The notes under the pieces are model-generated. The model was not told the origin of the DNA. It saw only the letters and a list, made by a program, of their open reading frames with translations, and ran no database searches. DNA of 61,982 nt, taken from NCBI GenBank assembly GCA_003021235.1, contig PXQR01000142.1:49908-111889 (forward strand), in the 5' to 3' direction. Shown here piece after piece: positions 46,486 to 57,067 of the stretch. The stretch is from Halobacteriales archaeon QH_6_64_20 (GTDB lineage Archaea > Halobacteriota > Halobacteria > Halobacteriales > Halococcaceae). The stretch's first letter is position 1, and each line of letters begins with the position of its first letter. The position numbers and the translations under genes were made by a program.

Positions 46486-47172
46486 TTACGCGGTCGCTTC
46501 GATGCCGAGTTCGTCGCACAGGACGCGGGCGGCTTCCGCCGAGGAACCGGGCCCGCGGGCGGTGATCAGGTCGCCGTCGACCGTGACACTGGAGTCGGCG
46601 TCGAGTTCGGCGTCCCAGTTGCCGCCGGCTTGCTTCACTTCGTCTTCGACCCAGTAGGGCAGTTTCCGACCGTCGGGCATCCGATCGCTCTCGTCAACGA
46701 TGCCTTCCTCCCATTCGTTCGGAAAGCCGGTGACGTTCTTGCCGTCGACGATCCGGCCCTCGCTGTCGCCCCAGGTAAATCCTAAGATGCCGACCGCGTG
46801 ACAGACCACGAGCGCCGTGTCGCCGTTCGTGATGGTTTCTGCGAGCAACGAGCGGGCGTGGCGGTCCTGGTTGACGTCCCACTCGGTGCCGTGGCCGCCG
46901 GGGAACACGACCGCGTCGTAGGCCGCGTTCGCTTCGGCGATCGGGATCGGGTCGTTGAGCCGGTCGTCGGTCTCGTCGATCTCCCGGACGCGTTCGGCGG
47001 TCTCCTCGCCCACCTCGTCGGGATCGACCGAGCGCTCGTCGACCACTGGTGGATCGCCGCTCGGCGTCGCGACGGTGATATCGACGCCCGCATCGCTGAG
47101 GGTCGTTAGCGGCTCGGTGCATTCTTCGCCCCAGTACCCCTCCTCGCTTACGACGAACAGCGCATCCGTCAT
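46486..47172 (-). CDS. DJ-1/PfpI family amidotransferase-like protein
   Basis: 228 residues with the glutamine-amidotransferase-like fold of the ThiJ/Hsp31 group. The nucleophile elbow is VVCHAVGILGF (Cys followed by His, about 121-131). DAVVFPGGHGTEWD (about 86-99) carries the conserved Glu/His. The family includes glyoxalase III and chaperone-type members; the reaction here is unknown. The ATG at 47172 starts the first strand (MTDALFVVSEEG). Confidence 0.88.
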   Translation of the reverse strand: MTDALFVVSEEGYWGEECTEPLTTLSDAGVDITVATPSGDPPVVDERSVDPDEVGEETAERVREIDETDDRLNDPIPIAEANAAYDAVVFPGGHGTEWDVNQDRHARSLLAETITNGDTALVVCHAVGILGFTWGDSEGRIVDGKNVTGFPNEWEEGIVDESDRMPDGRKLPYWVEDEVKQAGGNWDAELDADSSVTVDGDLITARGPGSSAEAARVLCDELGIEATA

Positions 47173-47256
47173 CGCCTTTCGGTATTCGATCGGTACGCAA
47201 AAGCGCTTCACCTGCACACCACGCCGAACCGACCCTACGAGGTGGCGCGGTGAGGA

Positions 47257-48615
47257 TCAGTCCGTTCGGACACCGACGGGTTCCCGAAACGACTGTTCGC
47301 TCTCGGTGAGGAAACACGCCGCCTGGTGGTCGGTTCCACGGTCGGTCAGCGCCGGTTCGGTTCCCTCACATGGCGTAGTGAACGTCGTCGATAGCAACTC
47401 GCCCGCCCGATCGTCCTCGCCGCCGAGCAGGTGATCGAGCGCTTCCGTAAGCGTCCCTTCGGCCTCCCGATCGGAAAGCGTCTCGGGGAGGTCGAAGTTC
47501 GTCCGGAGCTGGCGTTTAACAGCCGCGTCCGAAGCACCCTCATCGTCGCCGTCCCCAGCGGCGTCGGCACCCAGCGCTTGGCGCGTCTTCTCGACGTCGA
47601 CGGTACCCTCAGCGACCTCGTCGCGAAACGTTAGTAGCGCCCGCCAGTGCGACTGTTCGAGGTCGTACTCGTCGGGCTGGATCACCCGGTGACAGCGGGT
47701 GTGAAACGAACAGCCCGCCGGCGGGTTCGTCGGGCTCGGAACTTTGCCCTTGAGTTCGATGTCCTCGCGCGTGCTCCGGGGGTCCGGCGTCGGGATCGCC
47801 GAGAGCAACGCTTCGGTATAGGGGTGTTGGGGATTAGAAAATATCTCCCCGGTTGGGGCGATCTCGACGATCTCGCCGAGGTACATCACCGCGACCCTGT
47901 CACAGACGTCCCTGATGACGGACATGTCGTGACTGATGAACAGCATCGAGAGGCCGTACCGGTCCTGGAGGTCGTCGATGAGGCTAAGGATTTCCGCCCG
48001 GATCGAGACGTCGAGCGCCGAGACCGGTTCGTCGGCGATTACGAGATCGGGATTGAGAACGAGCGCGCGTGCGAGCGCGATACGTTGTTTCTGCCCGCCG
48101 GAGAACTCGTGAGGGTATCGGTCGTACTCGGCCGCCGCGAGGCCGACGTCTTCGAGCAGGTTCTCGACGATCGCCCGACGGCGCGCTCGATCGTTCATGC
48201 CGTGGACTTCGAGCGGTTCGGCGATCGACCCGCCGATCGTCTGTCGGGGGTCGAAACTCGACGAGGGGTCCTGGAAGATCATCTGGGCGTCCCGGCGGAA
48301 CGCCTTCAGCCGCTCGTCGTCGAACTCGGTGACGTCGTTCGAACGTTCGTCGTTCGCCGTGGTCGCGGAACTCGCCCGGTCGCCATTGAAAATCACCTCG
48401 CCGCCGGTCGGTTCCTCCAGCCGGATGATCGACGACGCGGCAGTGGACTTCCCACACCCGGATTCGCCGACCAGTCCGACCGTTTCACCCTTCGCGATGT
48501 CGAAGCTGATGCCGTCGACCGCGCGTGCAGCCCCGACCTGCCGCGAGAGGACGCCCTCCGTGATGGGGTAGTGCTTTTCGAGGTTCCGAACCGAGAGCAA
48601 GGGATCGTCAGTCAT
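47257..48615 (-). CDS. Peptide-type ABC transporter ATPase, DppF type
   Basis: 452 residues. [12 protein letters not shown] Walker [16 protein letters not shown] signature, [14 protein letters not shown] Walker B and the CSFHTRC cysteine motif of oligopeptide ATPases. A long C-terminal tail (about 340-452) resembles the tail of the fused ATPase at 30110-32611. The start overlaps the end of the DppD gene by 8 nt. It is last in the operon. Confidence 0.93.
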   Translation of the reverse strand: MTDDPLLSVRNLEKHYPITEGVLSRQVGAARAVDGISFDIAKGETVGLVGESGCGKSTAASSIIRLEEPTGGEVIFNGDRASSATTANDERSNDVTEFDDERLKAFRRDAQMIFQDPSSSFDPRQTIGGSIAEPLEVHGMNDRARRRAIVENLLEDVGLAAAEYDRYPHEFSGGQKQRIALARALVLNPDLVIADEPVSALDVSIRAEILSLIDDLQDRYGLSMLFISHDMSVIRDVCDRVAVMYLGEIVEIAPTGEIFSNPQHPYTEALLSAIPTPDPRSTREDIELKGKVPSPTNPPAGCSFHTRCHRVIQPDEYDLEQSHWRALLTFRDEVAEGTVDVEKTRQALGADAAGDGDDEGASDAAVKRQLRTNFDLPETLSDREAEGTLTEALDHLLGGEDDRAGELLSTTFTTPCEGTEPALTDRGTDHQAACFLTESEQSFREPVGVRTD

Positions 48616-49666
48616 CGGCGGTCCCTCCGGGGGAACCCGGTCGACGTCCCTCCTCGGCGTCCGCCCCGCCGGTGATCACCGACGCGTCGCGTCCGCCGTG
48701 GTAGTAGACACACGAGACGCTGTGAGAGTCCGAGAGGCGTGCCTCCTCGGGCTGAGTACCACGGGAACACTCCTCGACGGCGTACTCACAGCGCGGCGCG
48801 AACCGACAGCCATCCGGTGGATCGGTCGGGTCCGGGAGCGTCCCACCGATCCCCCCGGCGGCGCGCTCGCCGCCCGGCAGACAGTCCATCAGGGCACGGG
48901 TATAGGGGTGAGCCGGCTCCTCGAACACCTCGTAGACGTCGCCGCGTTCCATCACCTTCCCGGCGTACATCACGACGACGTAGTCGGCGATCTGTGCGAC
49001 GACGCCGAGATCGTGGGTGACGAAGACGATCCCCATGCCGTACTCCTCCTGGAGATCGTCCAAGAGCGAGAGGATCTGTGCTTGGACGGTGACGTCGAGC
49101 GCCGTGGTCGGTTCGTCGGCGATGAGCAGGTCCGGGTTAGTGACCAGGGCCATCGCGATCATGACGCGTTGTTTCTGCCCGCCGGAGAACTCGTGGGGGT
49201 AGTCGTCGAAGCGCGTCGCGGCGTTCGCGATGCCGACCCGATCGAGCAGGTCGACCGCCCGCTCGCGGGCCGCCGCCTTCGAGACGTCCTCGTGGACCTG
49301 GATGGCTTCGACGATCTGCCAGCCGACGGTATAACAGTGATTGAGCGCGTCCTGTGGGTTCTGGAAGACGTGTGAGACCGCGCTTCCCCGGATTTCCCGT
49401 AGCTCCGATTCGCTCATCGCCGAGACCTCACGGCCCTCGAATCGGACCGTTCCGTCGATCGATCCGGGCGGCGAGGGGACGAGCTGCGTGATCGATTCGC
49501 TCGCGACGGTCTTGCCGCTGCCGGACTCGCCGACGATACAGACCGTCTGGCCCTCCTGTACCTCGAAGTCGATGCCGTCGACGGCGACGAGTTCCCCGGC
49601 GTCGGTGTCGAACGTCGTCGTGAGGTTCTCGACCGAGAGTAGTGGCGTCCCGGGTTCGGTACTCAT
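48608..49666 (-). CDS. Peptide-type ABC transporter ATPase, DppD type
   Basis: 352 residues. [13 protein letters not shown] Walker [17 protein letters not shown] signature, [14 protein letters not shown] Walker B, and [15 protein letters not shown]-terminal cysteines. It overlaps both neighbours by a few bases (4 nt with the DppC gene upstream, 8 nt with DppF), showing tight translational coupling. Confidence 0.93.
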   Translation of the reverse strand: MSTEPGTPLLSVENLTTTFDTDAGELVAVDGIDFEVQEGQTVCIVGESGSGKTVASESITQLVPSPPGSIDGTVRFEGREVSAMSESELREIRGSAVSHVFQNPQDALNHCYTVGWQIVEAIQVHEDVSKAAARERAVDLLDRVGIANAATRFDDYPHEFSGGQKQRVMIAMALVTNPDLLIADEPTTALDVTVQAQILSLLDDLQEEYGMGIVFVTHDLGVVAQIADYVVVMYAGKVMERGDVYEVFEEPAHPYTRALMDCLPGGERAAGGIGGTLPDPTDPPDGCRFAPRCEYAVEECSRGTQPEEARLSDSHSVSCVYYHGGRDASVITGGADAEEGRRPGSPGGTADD

Positions 49667-50847
49667 GATTCGGCCTCCGCCTGTGCTTCGGGATTTATTG
49701 CGTCCAACAGCGCGTCACCGAGGAAATTGAAGGCGAGAATGGTGAAAAACAGGACGAACCCGGGCATCAGGGTGATCCACGGCGCGAAGGACAGATCCGA
49801 CCGTCCGGCAGCGATCAACTGTCCCCACGAGGGGACCGTCGAGTCGCCGAGCCCCAGGAAGGCGAGCTGTGCTTCGGCCAGGAGGAATCCGGGGATCAAC
49901 AGCGTGAGATCCGTGACGATGCTACTAGTGGTGTTCGGGATGATATGCCGGCGGATGACGCGATAGACGCTGGCACCGCTGAGCTGGACGGCCTTGATGT
50001 ACTCCTCTTCGGTCTTCGCGAGGGCGTTGCTCCGCACGTATCGTGCAGTACCCTCCCAGGAGAACAGACCGAATAGGAGAACGAGCAAGAGCAAACTCCC
50101 TCCGTAGGTGTAGACGACGAGCAGATACAGGATGAGCGTCGGAAACGACTGTTGGATGTCGACGTAGCGCATGAGGACTTCGTCGACCATCCCTCCCATG
50201 TACGCGCTGACCGTCCCCACGGCCGTCCCGATGACGATGACGATGAGCGTGGCGACGAAGGCGAGTTTCATCGTGACCTGCATCCCGTAGACGATCATCC
50301 TGAAGATGTCCCGTCCGTTCTGTGTAGTTCCGAGCGGGTACTGCCACGTCCCCTGACAGGCCCCGTTGACGACCGGACCGGCACAGTTGATAACGTAGGT
50401 TCGAGCGACCTCGAAGCCGACGGGCGGTTGGTACTTCGCGAACAGATCGACCGTCGGGCTAGGGATGAACAGCGGCCCGAGCAGACCGATAACGAAGACG
50501 GCAGTGAGGAAGGCGAGACTGGCCACCGCGGGGCGATTTCTCCTGAACTCCCGCCAGTAGTACCTCGTCATGCGGGCGTTCTGGTACAGCGGCAACACGC
50601 CGTAGAACCCGAACAGGACGAGCGAGAGTGCAAACAGCCAGTCGAGGCCAGTAACGTCGTACCCCCACCCGACGGCCGCGAACGTCGGCGTATCACCCGG
50701 CACGACGAAGACGTCGTACAGTACCAGCACGAAGAGCGCGCCGACGGAGACGGCTACCCCAATGAAGTTCGTCGTGAGCTCGCGGCCGCCGCCGATCTCC
50801 TCCCAGTCCACCGAGTCGAATCGCGTCGAAGGTTCGTCAGTAGCCAT
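49663..50847 (-). CDS. Peptide-type ABC permease, DppC type
   Basis: 394 residues, longer than typical DppC. Two or three extra hydrophobic segments at the N-terminus (about 25-100) precede the usual six-helix DppC domain, which starts near RRNRPAVASLAFLTAV. TTQNGRDIFRMIVYGMQ and the EAA loop EEEYIKAVQLSGASVYRVIR identify it. Start and stop overlap its neighbours by 1 and 4 nt. Confidence 0.92.
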   Translation of the reverse strand: MATDEPSTRFDSVDWEEIGGGRELTTNFIGVAVSVGALFVLVLYDVFVVPGDTPTFAAVGWGYDVTGLDWLFALSLVLFGFYGVLPLYQNARMTRYYWREFRRNRPAVASLAFLTAVFVIGLLGPLFIPSPTVDLFAKYQPPVGFEVARTYVINCAGPVVNGACQGTWQYPLGTTQNGRDIFRMIVYGMQVTMKLAFVATLIVIVIGTAVGTVSAYMGGMVDEVLMRYVDIQQSFPTLILYLLVVYTYGGSLLLLVLLFGLFSWEGTARYVRSNALAKTEEEYIKAVQLSGASVYRVIRRHIIPNTTSSIVTDLTLLIPGFLLAEAQLAFLGLGDSTVPSWGQLIAAGRSDLSFAPWITLMPGFVLFFTILAFNFLGDALLDAINPEAQAEAES

Positions 50848-51821
50848 TATCGATCATCGAAGTTGATTCGCGGGTCGAGCACGGTGTATACCAGATCCTG
50901 GATCAGGTTGCCCACCGTGGCGACGAACGTGAAAAAGAGCGTAGTGCCCAGTACGACGCTCGTGTCCTGTGCGATGATGGCCCGGTAGAGCAGCCTGCCG
51001 AGCCCTGGAATACTGAAGACGACCTCCACGAGCAACGACGATCCGACGAACAAAAAGAGGAGGTAGCCGACTATCGTCGTCGATAGTGGGACCATCGTCG
51101 GTCGGAGGACGTGTCTCCCATAGATCCGAAGCTGGGAGACCCCCTTGGCCTTGGCCGTCTTCACGAAGTCCGCCTGCATGAACTCGGAGGATTCATTGCG
51201 CGAGACGCGCATAACAGCGCCGATCGAACCGGTTACGAGGACGAACACCGGCATCGCGAGTTGAATGGCGTTCGCGACGCTGAACACCGGGACATCGGTG
51301 TTGTAGATCACCGGTATCCACCCGAGTTGCACGCCGAAGATCAACAGGAGTATGATCCCGAAGAAGAAGTTCGGGATCGCATACCCGAAGAAGGCAAAGC
51401 CCGTCGCCGCGTGGTCCTTCCAACTGTACTGGTTGGCCGAGGAGTACAGACCGACCAACGGTCCCAACAGAACGACCAGCACCGTCCACGGAATCGAGTA
51501 CTGTATCGTGTAGTACAGCGCGTCTAAGATCGCTTCGGTGACCGGTTGGTTTCGCGTCTGTGACCACCCCCAGTCGAGCGTGTACACGCCGGTGACGTAG
51601 TCGATGTATCGCTGGTACAAGGGCGCGTCGAGCCCACGAAGCTCCCGGGCTCGTTCCTGTGCTTCCGCTGGGTTCCCCCCCTGGAGCGCCGCCTGCGTCG
51701 CAGCCTGTGAGACCTGCGGGTCGGGCGAGGCAGCCAGCAGACCCCAGGTTATCGAGACGATAACGAAGGTCACGACGAATGCCCAGGCGACTCGGCGAGT
51801 GATATACCACCCTAATCCCAT
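50847..51821 (-). CDS. Peptide-type ABC permease, DppB type
   Basis: 324 residues with six membrane segments. The start is MGLGWYITRRVAWAFVVTFV. The periplasmic-side loop includes QRYIDYVTGVYTLDWGWSQT. The EAA loop is EFMQADFVKTAKAKGVSQLR. It overlaps the DppC gene by one base and follows the binding-protein gene by 67 bases. Confidence 0.92.
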   Translation of the reverse strand: MGLGWYITRRVAWAFVVTFVIVSITWGLLAASPDPQVSQAATQAALQGGNPAEAQERARELRGLDAPLYQRYIDYVTGVYTLDWGWSQTRNQPVTEAILDALYYTIQYSIPWTVLVVLLGPLVGLYSSANQYSWKDHAATGFAFFGYAIPNFFFGIILLLIFGVQLGWIPVIYNTDVPVFSVANAIQLAMPVFVLVTGSIGAVMRVSRNESSEFMQADFVKTAKAKGVSQLRIYGRHVLRPTMVPLSTTIVGYLLFLFVGSSLLVEVVFSIPGLGRLLYRAIIAQDTSVVLGTTLFFTFVATVGNLIQDLVYTVLDPRINFDDR

Positions 51822-51888
51822 CTCACACGTCCTCCGAACCCGTGACGGCTTCGCGACCGTCGGTTCCGTGTCCCACCATCACGGTCGG

Positions 51889-53718
51889 TCACTCGTTCCG
51901 ATACCACGCCGGGAAGTCCCAGCCGCTAAAGAAGTTCTCCTGGGGGCCTTCGATGCCCGCCGCGTATCCGACGGTATCCGCCGGGAACGCGAGCATGGCC
52001 ATCGGTTGGTCCTCCGCGATGTTCCGGAAGATCTCGGCGAAGACCGACTGGAGTTCCTGGTCGTTGGTCGCGTTGCTGGCGCGTTCGAACAGCTCCGATG
52101 CGTTCCAGGAGGGGTAATACCCGTAGGGATTGTACGACGAGTCCCGCTGGAAGAACACGCTCGCGGTCGTGGGATTCAACGGGTAGGTATTGAGTCCGAA
52201 CACGACCGTCATGTCCCAGGCGTTAGCGCTCGTGACCTCGCGTGGACCCGCGTTGTACGAGCCGTTCGACCACTCGTACTGATCGGTGTTCTCCGGGACC
52301 TGCTGTTGCCAGTAGTTCTGTGAGAACTGTGCGCCGTCGATGGCCTCGACGCTGACGTTGATACCGGCGTTCCGCCCGAACTCCTGGGCGATGAACTCGG
52401 CCATCGACCGTTCGGTGTTCTGTCCAGCGCTGTGATAGAGGCTGAGTTCGACCGGCTGGCCACTGGGGTTCTGCAACGTCTCGCCGTTGTAGCTGTAGTC
52501 CGTATCGGAGATCGCCTCCCTGATCCGGCTCCGGGTCGCCTCCGACCCGTACAACTCGCCCGTCCCGAACTGCATGACGTCGGCGTTCTGTGGGTACCAG
52601 TTCGACCACCGGGGCTGCCAGGTGTACTCGACGTCCGCGAAGTCACGGAAGACGCCCGTGACGAGGCGCTGTTTGTCGACGGCGCAGCCGAGCCCCTGGC
52701 GGAACTGTTTGTTCCGAAAGAGGTTACCGGGACCCGTAGTCCACCCGTTGTCGCGCATGTTGTACACGCAGACCTCGTTGTACGGCTGTGGGATGACGTA
52801 GACGTCGGTCGATTCGAGGTTGCGAAAACGCGATACGCGGTTCGGCGGGACGGCCGCCGAATCGGTCTCGCCGGATTCGAGCGCGCCGAGCCGGGACTGT
52901 TCTTCCTGGACGACCTGCACCTCCAAGGAGTCGAAGTAGGGAGCCTGGGTGAACACTTCGGGAACGCCCTCTGCGTTCTTGAGGTAGTAGTCATCGTTCC
53001 TGGAGTACGAGAGGCCACTCGACCGGTTCCACTGGTCGAGGGTATACGCACCGAGGTTCCCGGTGAACTGTAGTTCGAGGATCTCCGTGTCCTGCTGGAG
53101 CCCCTGTGCATCCTGATTCCCGACGTAGGGTTGCATCAGTTCCATCGGAATCGGGTACACGTACGGATCGAACGTCTCCGGGTACAACGCGTTCGGATTC
53201 GGGAGTTCGATCTGGAACTCGTAGTCGCCCGTCGCCTCAACGTTGACCTCGCTGGGCCAGGACGCGGCGTCTACGGTTCCGGCCCACTCGCTTTGATGCA
53301 GTTGAGTGATCTGGTAGACGAAGTCCTCGGCGGTCACTTCGCCGTAGTCCCCGCCGTACTGAAGCCCCTCGCGAACGTTTGCGACCCAGACCTCCCCGTT
53401 GTCCGTCGTCATGTCGTACGCCAGAGGGAAGTACTCCGACCCCGGTCGCCACGTGTACCCCGGATCGAGCGCGTATTCGATCAGCGTACCGGCTCCAGCT
53501 TCCGAATTGTACAGCGGGTTGAGCGTCTCGACAGGCGAGGACACGACGGCACTGTAGGTTCCACCGACCTCGGGGAGGTCACCGGACTGAGAGGAACTGT
53601 TGTTTCCCTGAGCCGTTCCGAAGGCCGATCCGTTCGTCGATTCGCTCGTCGAACTCTGCGTTCCGGTACCGTTGTCACCGCCGCCATCACTACCACTACA
53701 ACCGGCCGAACCTAAATC
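51889..53718 (-). pseudogene. ABC peptide-type substrate-binding protein, 5'-truncated
   Basis: The mature part is complete: from LGSAGCSGSDG through ETLNPLYNSEAGAGTLIEYA and the SBP_bac_5 domain to the C-terminus FSGWDFPAWYRNE. The reading frame meets the hpt stop (53735) only 16 bases before the residual lipobox, so there is no room for the twin-arginine signal peptide. No in-frame start codon lies between hpt and the lipobox. The protein, if made, would stay in the cytosol. The four transporter genes downstream are intact. Confidence 0.75.
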
Positions 53719-53734
53719 GCTCGTTAGGCCCCCT

Positions 53735-54301
53735 CTACCCGCTTCCGTTCTCGCTGACGACGACGACGTCGCCGTTCTCGACGCCGACGTCGATGAGCGT
53801 TTTCGCCTCGTAATCGGTATCGGCGAGGCGGTTCTCGTCGCTGACTCGCTTGATGACCGCGACGACGTCGACGACTTCGGCTCCGATCTCCTCGAGCGCG
53901 CCGGTGATTCCCCGAAGGGTACCGCCGGTGTCCACGACGTCGTCGAGCAACAGCACTCGATCGCCCGCGTCGATATCGTTGATGTACATCTCGTCTTCGG
54001 AGTACCCCGTGGCCTTCGAGAGGGCGACCTCACCGTCGAGTCCGTACTGGCGTTTCCTGATCACGACCAGCGGGACGTCGGTCATCAGCGAGACCGCGGT
54101 GGAGATGTGAATGCCCATCGCCGCGGGCGTGACGATCTTGTCGACGTCGAGATCGGCCTTCCTGATGATCCTGATCACGATCTCGCGCAGTAAGGACGGC
54201 TCTAACATCGGTACGCCGTCGCTAATAGGGTGGACGAAGTACTCGTAGCCGTTCTTCTCGATCACGGGAGCAGAACGGAGCGAGCGTCCGAGCTGATCCA
54301 T
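53735..54301 (-). CDS. hpt: Hypoxanthine/guanine phosphoribosyltransferase, archaeal type
   Basis: A 188-residue purine salvage enzyme. The PRPP-binding loop is [16 protein letters not shown] (about 117-132). [16 protein letters not shown] and [27 protein letters not shown] are typical of archaeal HGPRTase. The ATG at 54301 starts [20 protein letters not shown]. The gene is intact and ends 16 bases before the lipobox of the truncated binding protein, which it may now drive by readthrough. Confidence 0.92.
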   Translation of the reverse strand: MDQLGRSLRSAPVIEKNGYEYFVHPISDGVPMLEPSLLREIVIRIIRKADLDVDKIVTPAAMGIHISTAVSLMTDVPLVVIRKRQYGLDGEVALSKATGYSEDEMYINDIDAGDRVLLLDDVVDTGGTLRGITGALEEIGAEVVDVVAVIKRVSDENRLADTDYEAKTLIDVGVENGDVVVVSENGSG

Positions 54302-54456
54302 GTCGACGCTACTGCGAGCGGGAGAAATAAACCCCGGCGATCCGACGTGGAGACGCAACCGGATCTGAGAAGTGCGTTCCACGGGGGTCTCATGAACGCG
54401 AGCCGGCGATCGAATCCGACAATATCGGGCACGATCGTTTTAATTACGCTTTTTAG

Positions 54457-54504
54457 CACTATTAATACAGATAGTGGTGTTATGCACACCATAAACACTT
54501 ATGC
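54457..54504 (+). promoter_or_regulatory. Palindrome and promoter box for the first DUF4397 gene
   Basis: CACTAT (54457-54462) and ATAGTG (54471-54476) form a perfect inverted repeat with an 8-bp spacer in A+T-rich DNA. AAACACTTATGC at 54493-54504 is the likely TATA-region box, ending 32 nt before the ATG. Nearly the same 12-mer precedes the paralog. The palindrome is a candidate operator. Confidence 0.5.
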
Positions 54505-54535
54505 TCCTTCGGGCTAAGTCACGGGTGGCTGAAGC

Positions 54536-56830
54536 ATGACAGAAGAGGATACGACTACGATTCGAGAACGACTCTCGTCAGGACGGGCAATGGCGGTGTT
54601 GCTCGTCGTGATTTCGGTTTCACTCGCCGGTGCTGCCGGAGTGACGGCGATGGCCCCGATGTCGGCGTCGGGGACGAACGCGGCCGACGCCACTGCGCCG
54701 GCCGCCCAGATGAACAACTCGACGAACATGTCGAACGGCAGTAGTATGGGGGGCGACATGGCCAGTGGGTCGATGCAGAACGGCTCGACGGCTAACGGAA
54801 GCGGGATGGCCCAAGGTCAGGGTCAGATAGCGTACGTCCGGATCGGTCACTTCTCGGCGGACGCCCCGGCAGTCGACGTACTCGTCGACGGTGAGACGGC
54901 ATTCTCGGGCGTCGAGTACGGCGACGTCACCGATTACGAGGCTCTCCCGGCCGGCGAGCACCTGATTACGATCACGGCCGCCGACGACGAGAGCGTCGTC
55001 GTATTCAACAACACCGTCACAGTGAACGCCAACCAGGCGTACACGATCGACGCGACGGGCCTGCTCGACACCGGCAACGAGGAGTACGACTTCGTCTCCT
55101 CCGGCGGTAGCGCCGACGCACCCTACACCGAAGGGGGCGAAGCGGTCGTCGACTCGGCGCAGGCAACCGTCGGCGAGGCCAACGAAACCGCTTCGGTCGA
55201 GTTCAACAACGGGACGACCGACGGCGAGACCATCACGATCGACTCGGTAACCGCGCCGGAAGGCGGGTTCGTCGCGATCCACAACCTGAGCCTACAGGAC
55301 GGTAACACGCTCGGTAGCGTGATCGGCGTCTCGGAGTACGTCGAACCCGGTACCACTGAGGACGTCGAGGTCACCCTCTTCGAGGACGTCGAGGGCACCG
55401 AGTTCAGCCAGTCTGAACTCCGGAACAACAGCAACATCCCGCTGATCGCGATGCCCCACGAAGACACCGACGACGATGAGGAGTACGACTTCGTCGCCTC
55501 GAACGGAAGCGACGACGGTCCCTACACTGCCGACGGCGGCGCGCTCGTCGATCAGGCAGTCGTGGCCGTCGGCGGCGAGGAGAGCGAGACCGTCTCGGTC
55601 GACTTCGACAACCAGACGACCGACGGCGAGAGCGTCACCATCGATTCGGTGACCGTGCCCGAAGGCGGGTTCGTCGCGATCCACAACGCGAGCCTCCAGG
55701 ACGGTGACGCACTGGGGAGTGTCGTCGGGGTTTCCGACTACCTCGAACCCGGCACCTACGAGGACGTCGAAGTAGAACTGTTCGAGGGCGTCGAGGGCAC
55801 CGAGTTCAACCAATCCGAACTCGAAGAGGACAGCACGCTGATCGCGATGCCCCACCAGGACGCGAGCGAACAGGACATCGGCTTCGCGCCGCTGGTCGTC
55901 CAGGACCAGACCCAACCGCCGGAGAACGCCGCTGCGGTCCGGCTCGTCCACGCCGTTCCGGGCATCGGCCCGGTCGACGTCACGGTCGGTGAGGGCGACA
56001 ACAGGACCGTGTTGTTCGACAACGCGACGTTCCGCTCGGCGACGCAGTACGTCGAGGTACCCGGTGGCGAGTACACCCTCGACGTCCGGGCGGCGACCGC
56101 CGCGAACAACGGCACCGTCGTCGACTCCTACGACGTCGAAGTCGAGAACGGGACCTCCTACACCGCCACGGCGTACGGCGACGGCGACCTCGACGGGATC
56201 AATCTGAACGCCGAGACCGACGGGCAGATCGCGAGCGTCCGGGTCGCACACCTCTCACCCGACGCACCGGCAGTGGACGTCTACGTCAACAACGAGACGT
56301 TCGTCTCCGGCGTCTCCTCGGGAACGATCACCGACTACGAGAGCACCACGCCGACCGAACAGCAGGTCACGATCACGGTCGCCGACAACCGTAGTGCCGT
56401 GTTGTTCAACCAGACGCTGCCCCTGATGGCGACCGACTACACGATCGCCGCGGTCGGGCAGGTCTCGGCGGGCGCGATGACCCAGTTCACGCCGCTGGTC
56501 ATCCAGGACAACGGCACGACGCCCGACGAGAACACCTCCGCGGTGCAGCTCGTCCACGCCGCACCCGGCGTGAGCACGGTCGACGTCACGGTCGAGCAGA
56601 ACAACTCCACGACCGTGCTCTACGACAACGTCTCGTTCTCGAACGTCTCCCAATACGTCCAGGTCCCGGCGGGCGAGTACGACCTGCAGATCCGCGCGGC
56701 GACGTCGAGTAACGACGGCGAGATCATCGACACGGTCGGCGTCGACGTCGCGGGCGGCGAGACGTACACCGCCTTCGCGACCGGCGAGACCGTCGGCGAA
56801 CTCGAACTCGTCGTCGAAGAGGACGACTGA
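54536..56830 (+). CDS. Exported DUF4397 protein with inserted DUF7282-like domains
   Basis: 764 residues. An N-terminal hydrophobic segment (about 18-40) exports or anchors it, followed by a Met/Asn/Ser-rich linker. A DUF4397 domain begins near 98 (VRIGHFSADAPAVDVLVDG) and is interrupted near 181 by two tandem DUF7282-like repeats. These share GGFVAIHN, DSVT(A/V)PEGGF and LIAMPH(E/Q)D and lie at about 181-314 and 315-444. DUF4397 resumes near 445 (IGFAPLVVQDQ). A second full DUF4397 unit spans about 567-755. Many N-x-S/T sites suggest S-layer-type glycosylation. Function is probably at the cell surface; unknown. The family numbers are from memory. Confidence 0.85.
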   Translation: MTEEDTTTIRERLSSGRAMAVLLVVISVSLAGAAGVTAMAPMSASGTNAADATAPAAQMNNSTNMSNGSSMGGDMASGSMQNGSTANGSGMAQGQGQIAYVRIGHFSADAPAVDVLVDGETAFSGVEYGDVTDYEALPAGEHLITITAADDESVVVFNNTVTVNANQAYTIDATGLLDTGNEEYDFVSSGGSADAPYTEGGEAVVDSAQATVGEANETASVEFNNGTTDGETITIDSVTAPEGGFVAIHNLSLQDGNTLGSVIGVSEYVEPGTTEDVEVTLFEDVEGTEFSQSELRNNSNIPLIAMPHEDTDDDEEYDFVASNGSDDGPYTADGGALVDQAVVAVGGEESETVSVDFDNQTTDGESVTIDSVTVPEGGFVAIHNASLQDGDALGSVVGVSDYLEPGTYEDVEVELFEGVEGTEFNQSELEEDSTLIAMPHQDASEQDIGFAPLVVQDQTQPPENAAAVRLVHAVPGIGPVDVTVGEGDNRTVLFDNATFRSATQYVEVPGGEYTLDVRAATAANNGTVVDSYDVEVENGTSYTATAYGDGDLDGINLNAETDGQIASVRVAHLSPDAPAVDVYVNNETFVSGVSSGTITDYESTTPTEQQVTITVADNRSAVLFNQTLPLMATDYTIAAVGQVSAGAMTQFTPLVIQDNGTTPDENTSAVQLVHAAPGVSTVDVTVEQNNSTTVLYDNVSFSNVSQYVQVPAGEYDLQIRAATSSNDGEIIDTVGVDVAGGETYTAFATGETVGELELVVEEDD

Positions 56831-57067
56831 CGCTCGTAGCGCGGAGCCGCGATTCGCGTACCGATTTCTTCGAGATCGTCTCGCCACCGAGGGGTACGTC
56901 CCGAGCGCGCTTCGATCGCTGAACGACGGGTGAACTCGGACGACACGGACCACCGATCGAGATCCGGTGAACGACCGTTCAACTATGTAATCGTTTCCGA
57001 CAGGTTGTTGGTAACTAATCCCAGCAGTCGGGCTACCTCGGGGTAATTTTAATTCCTACCGACATGC

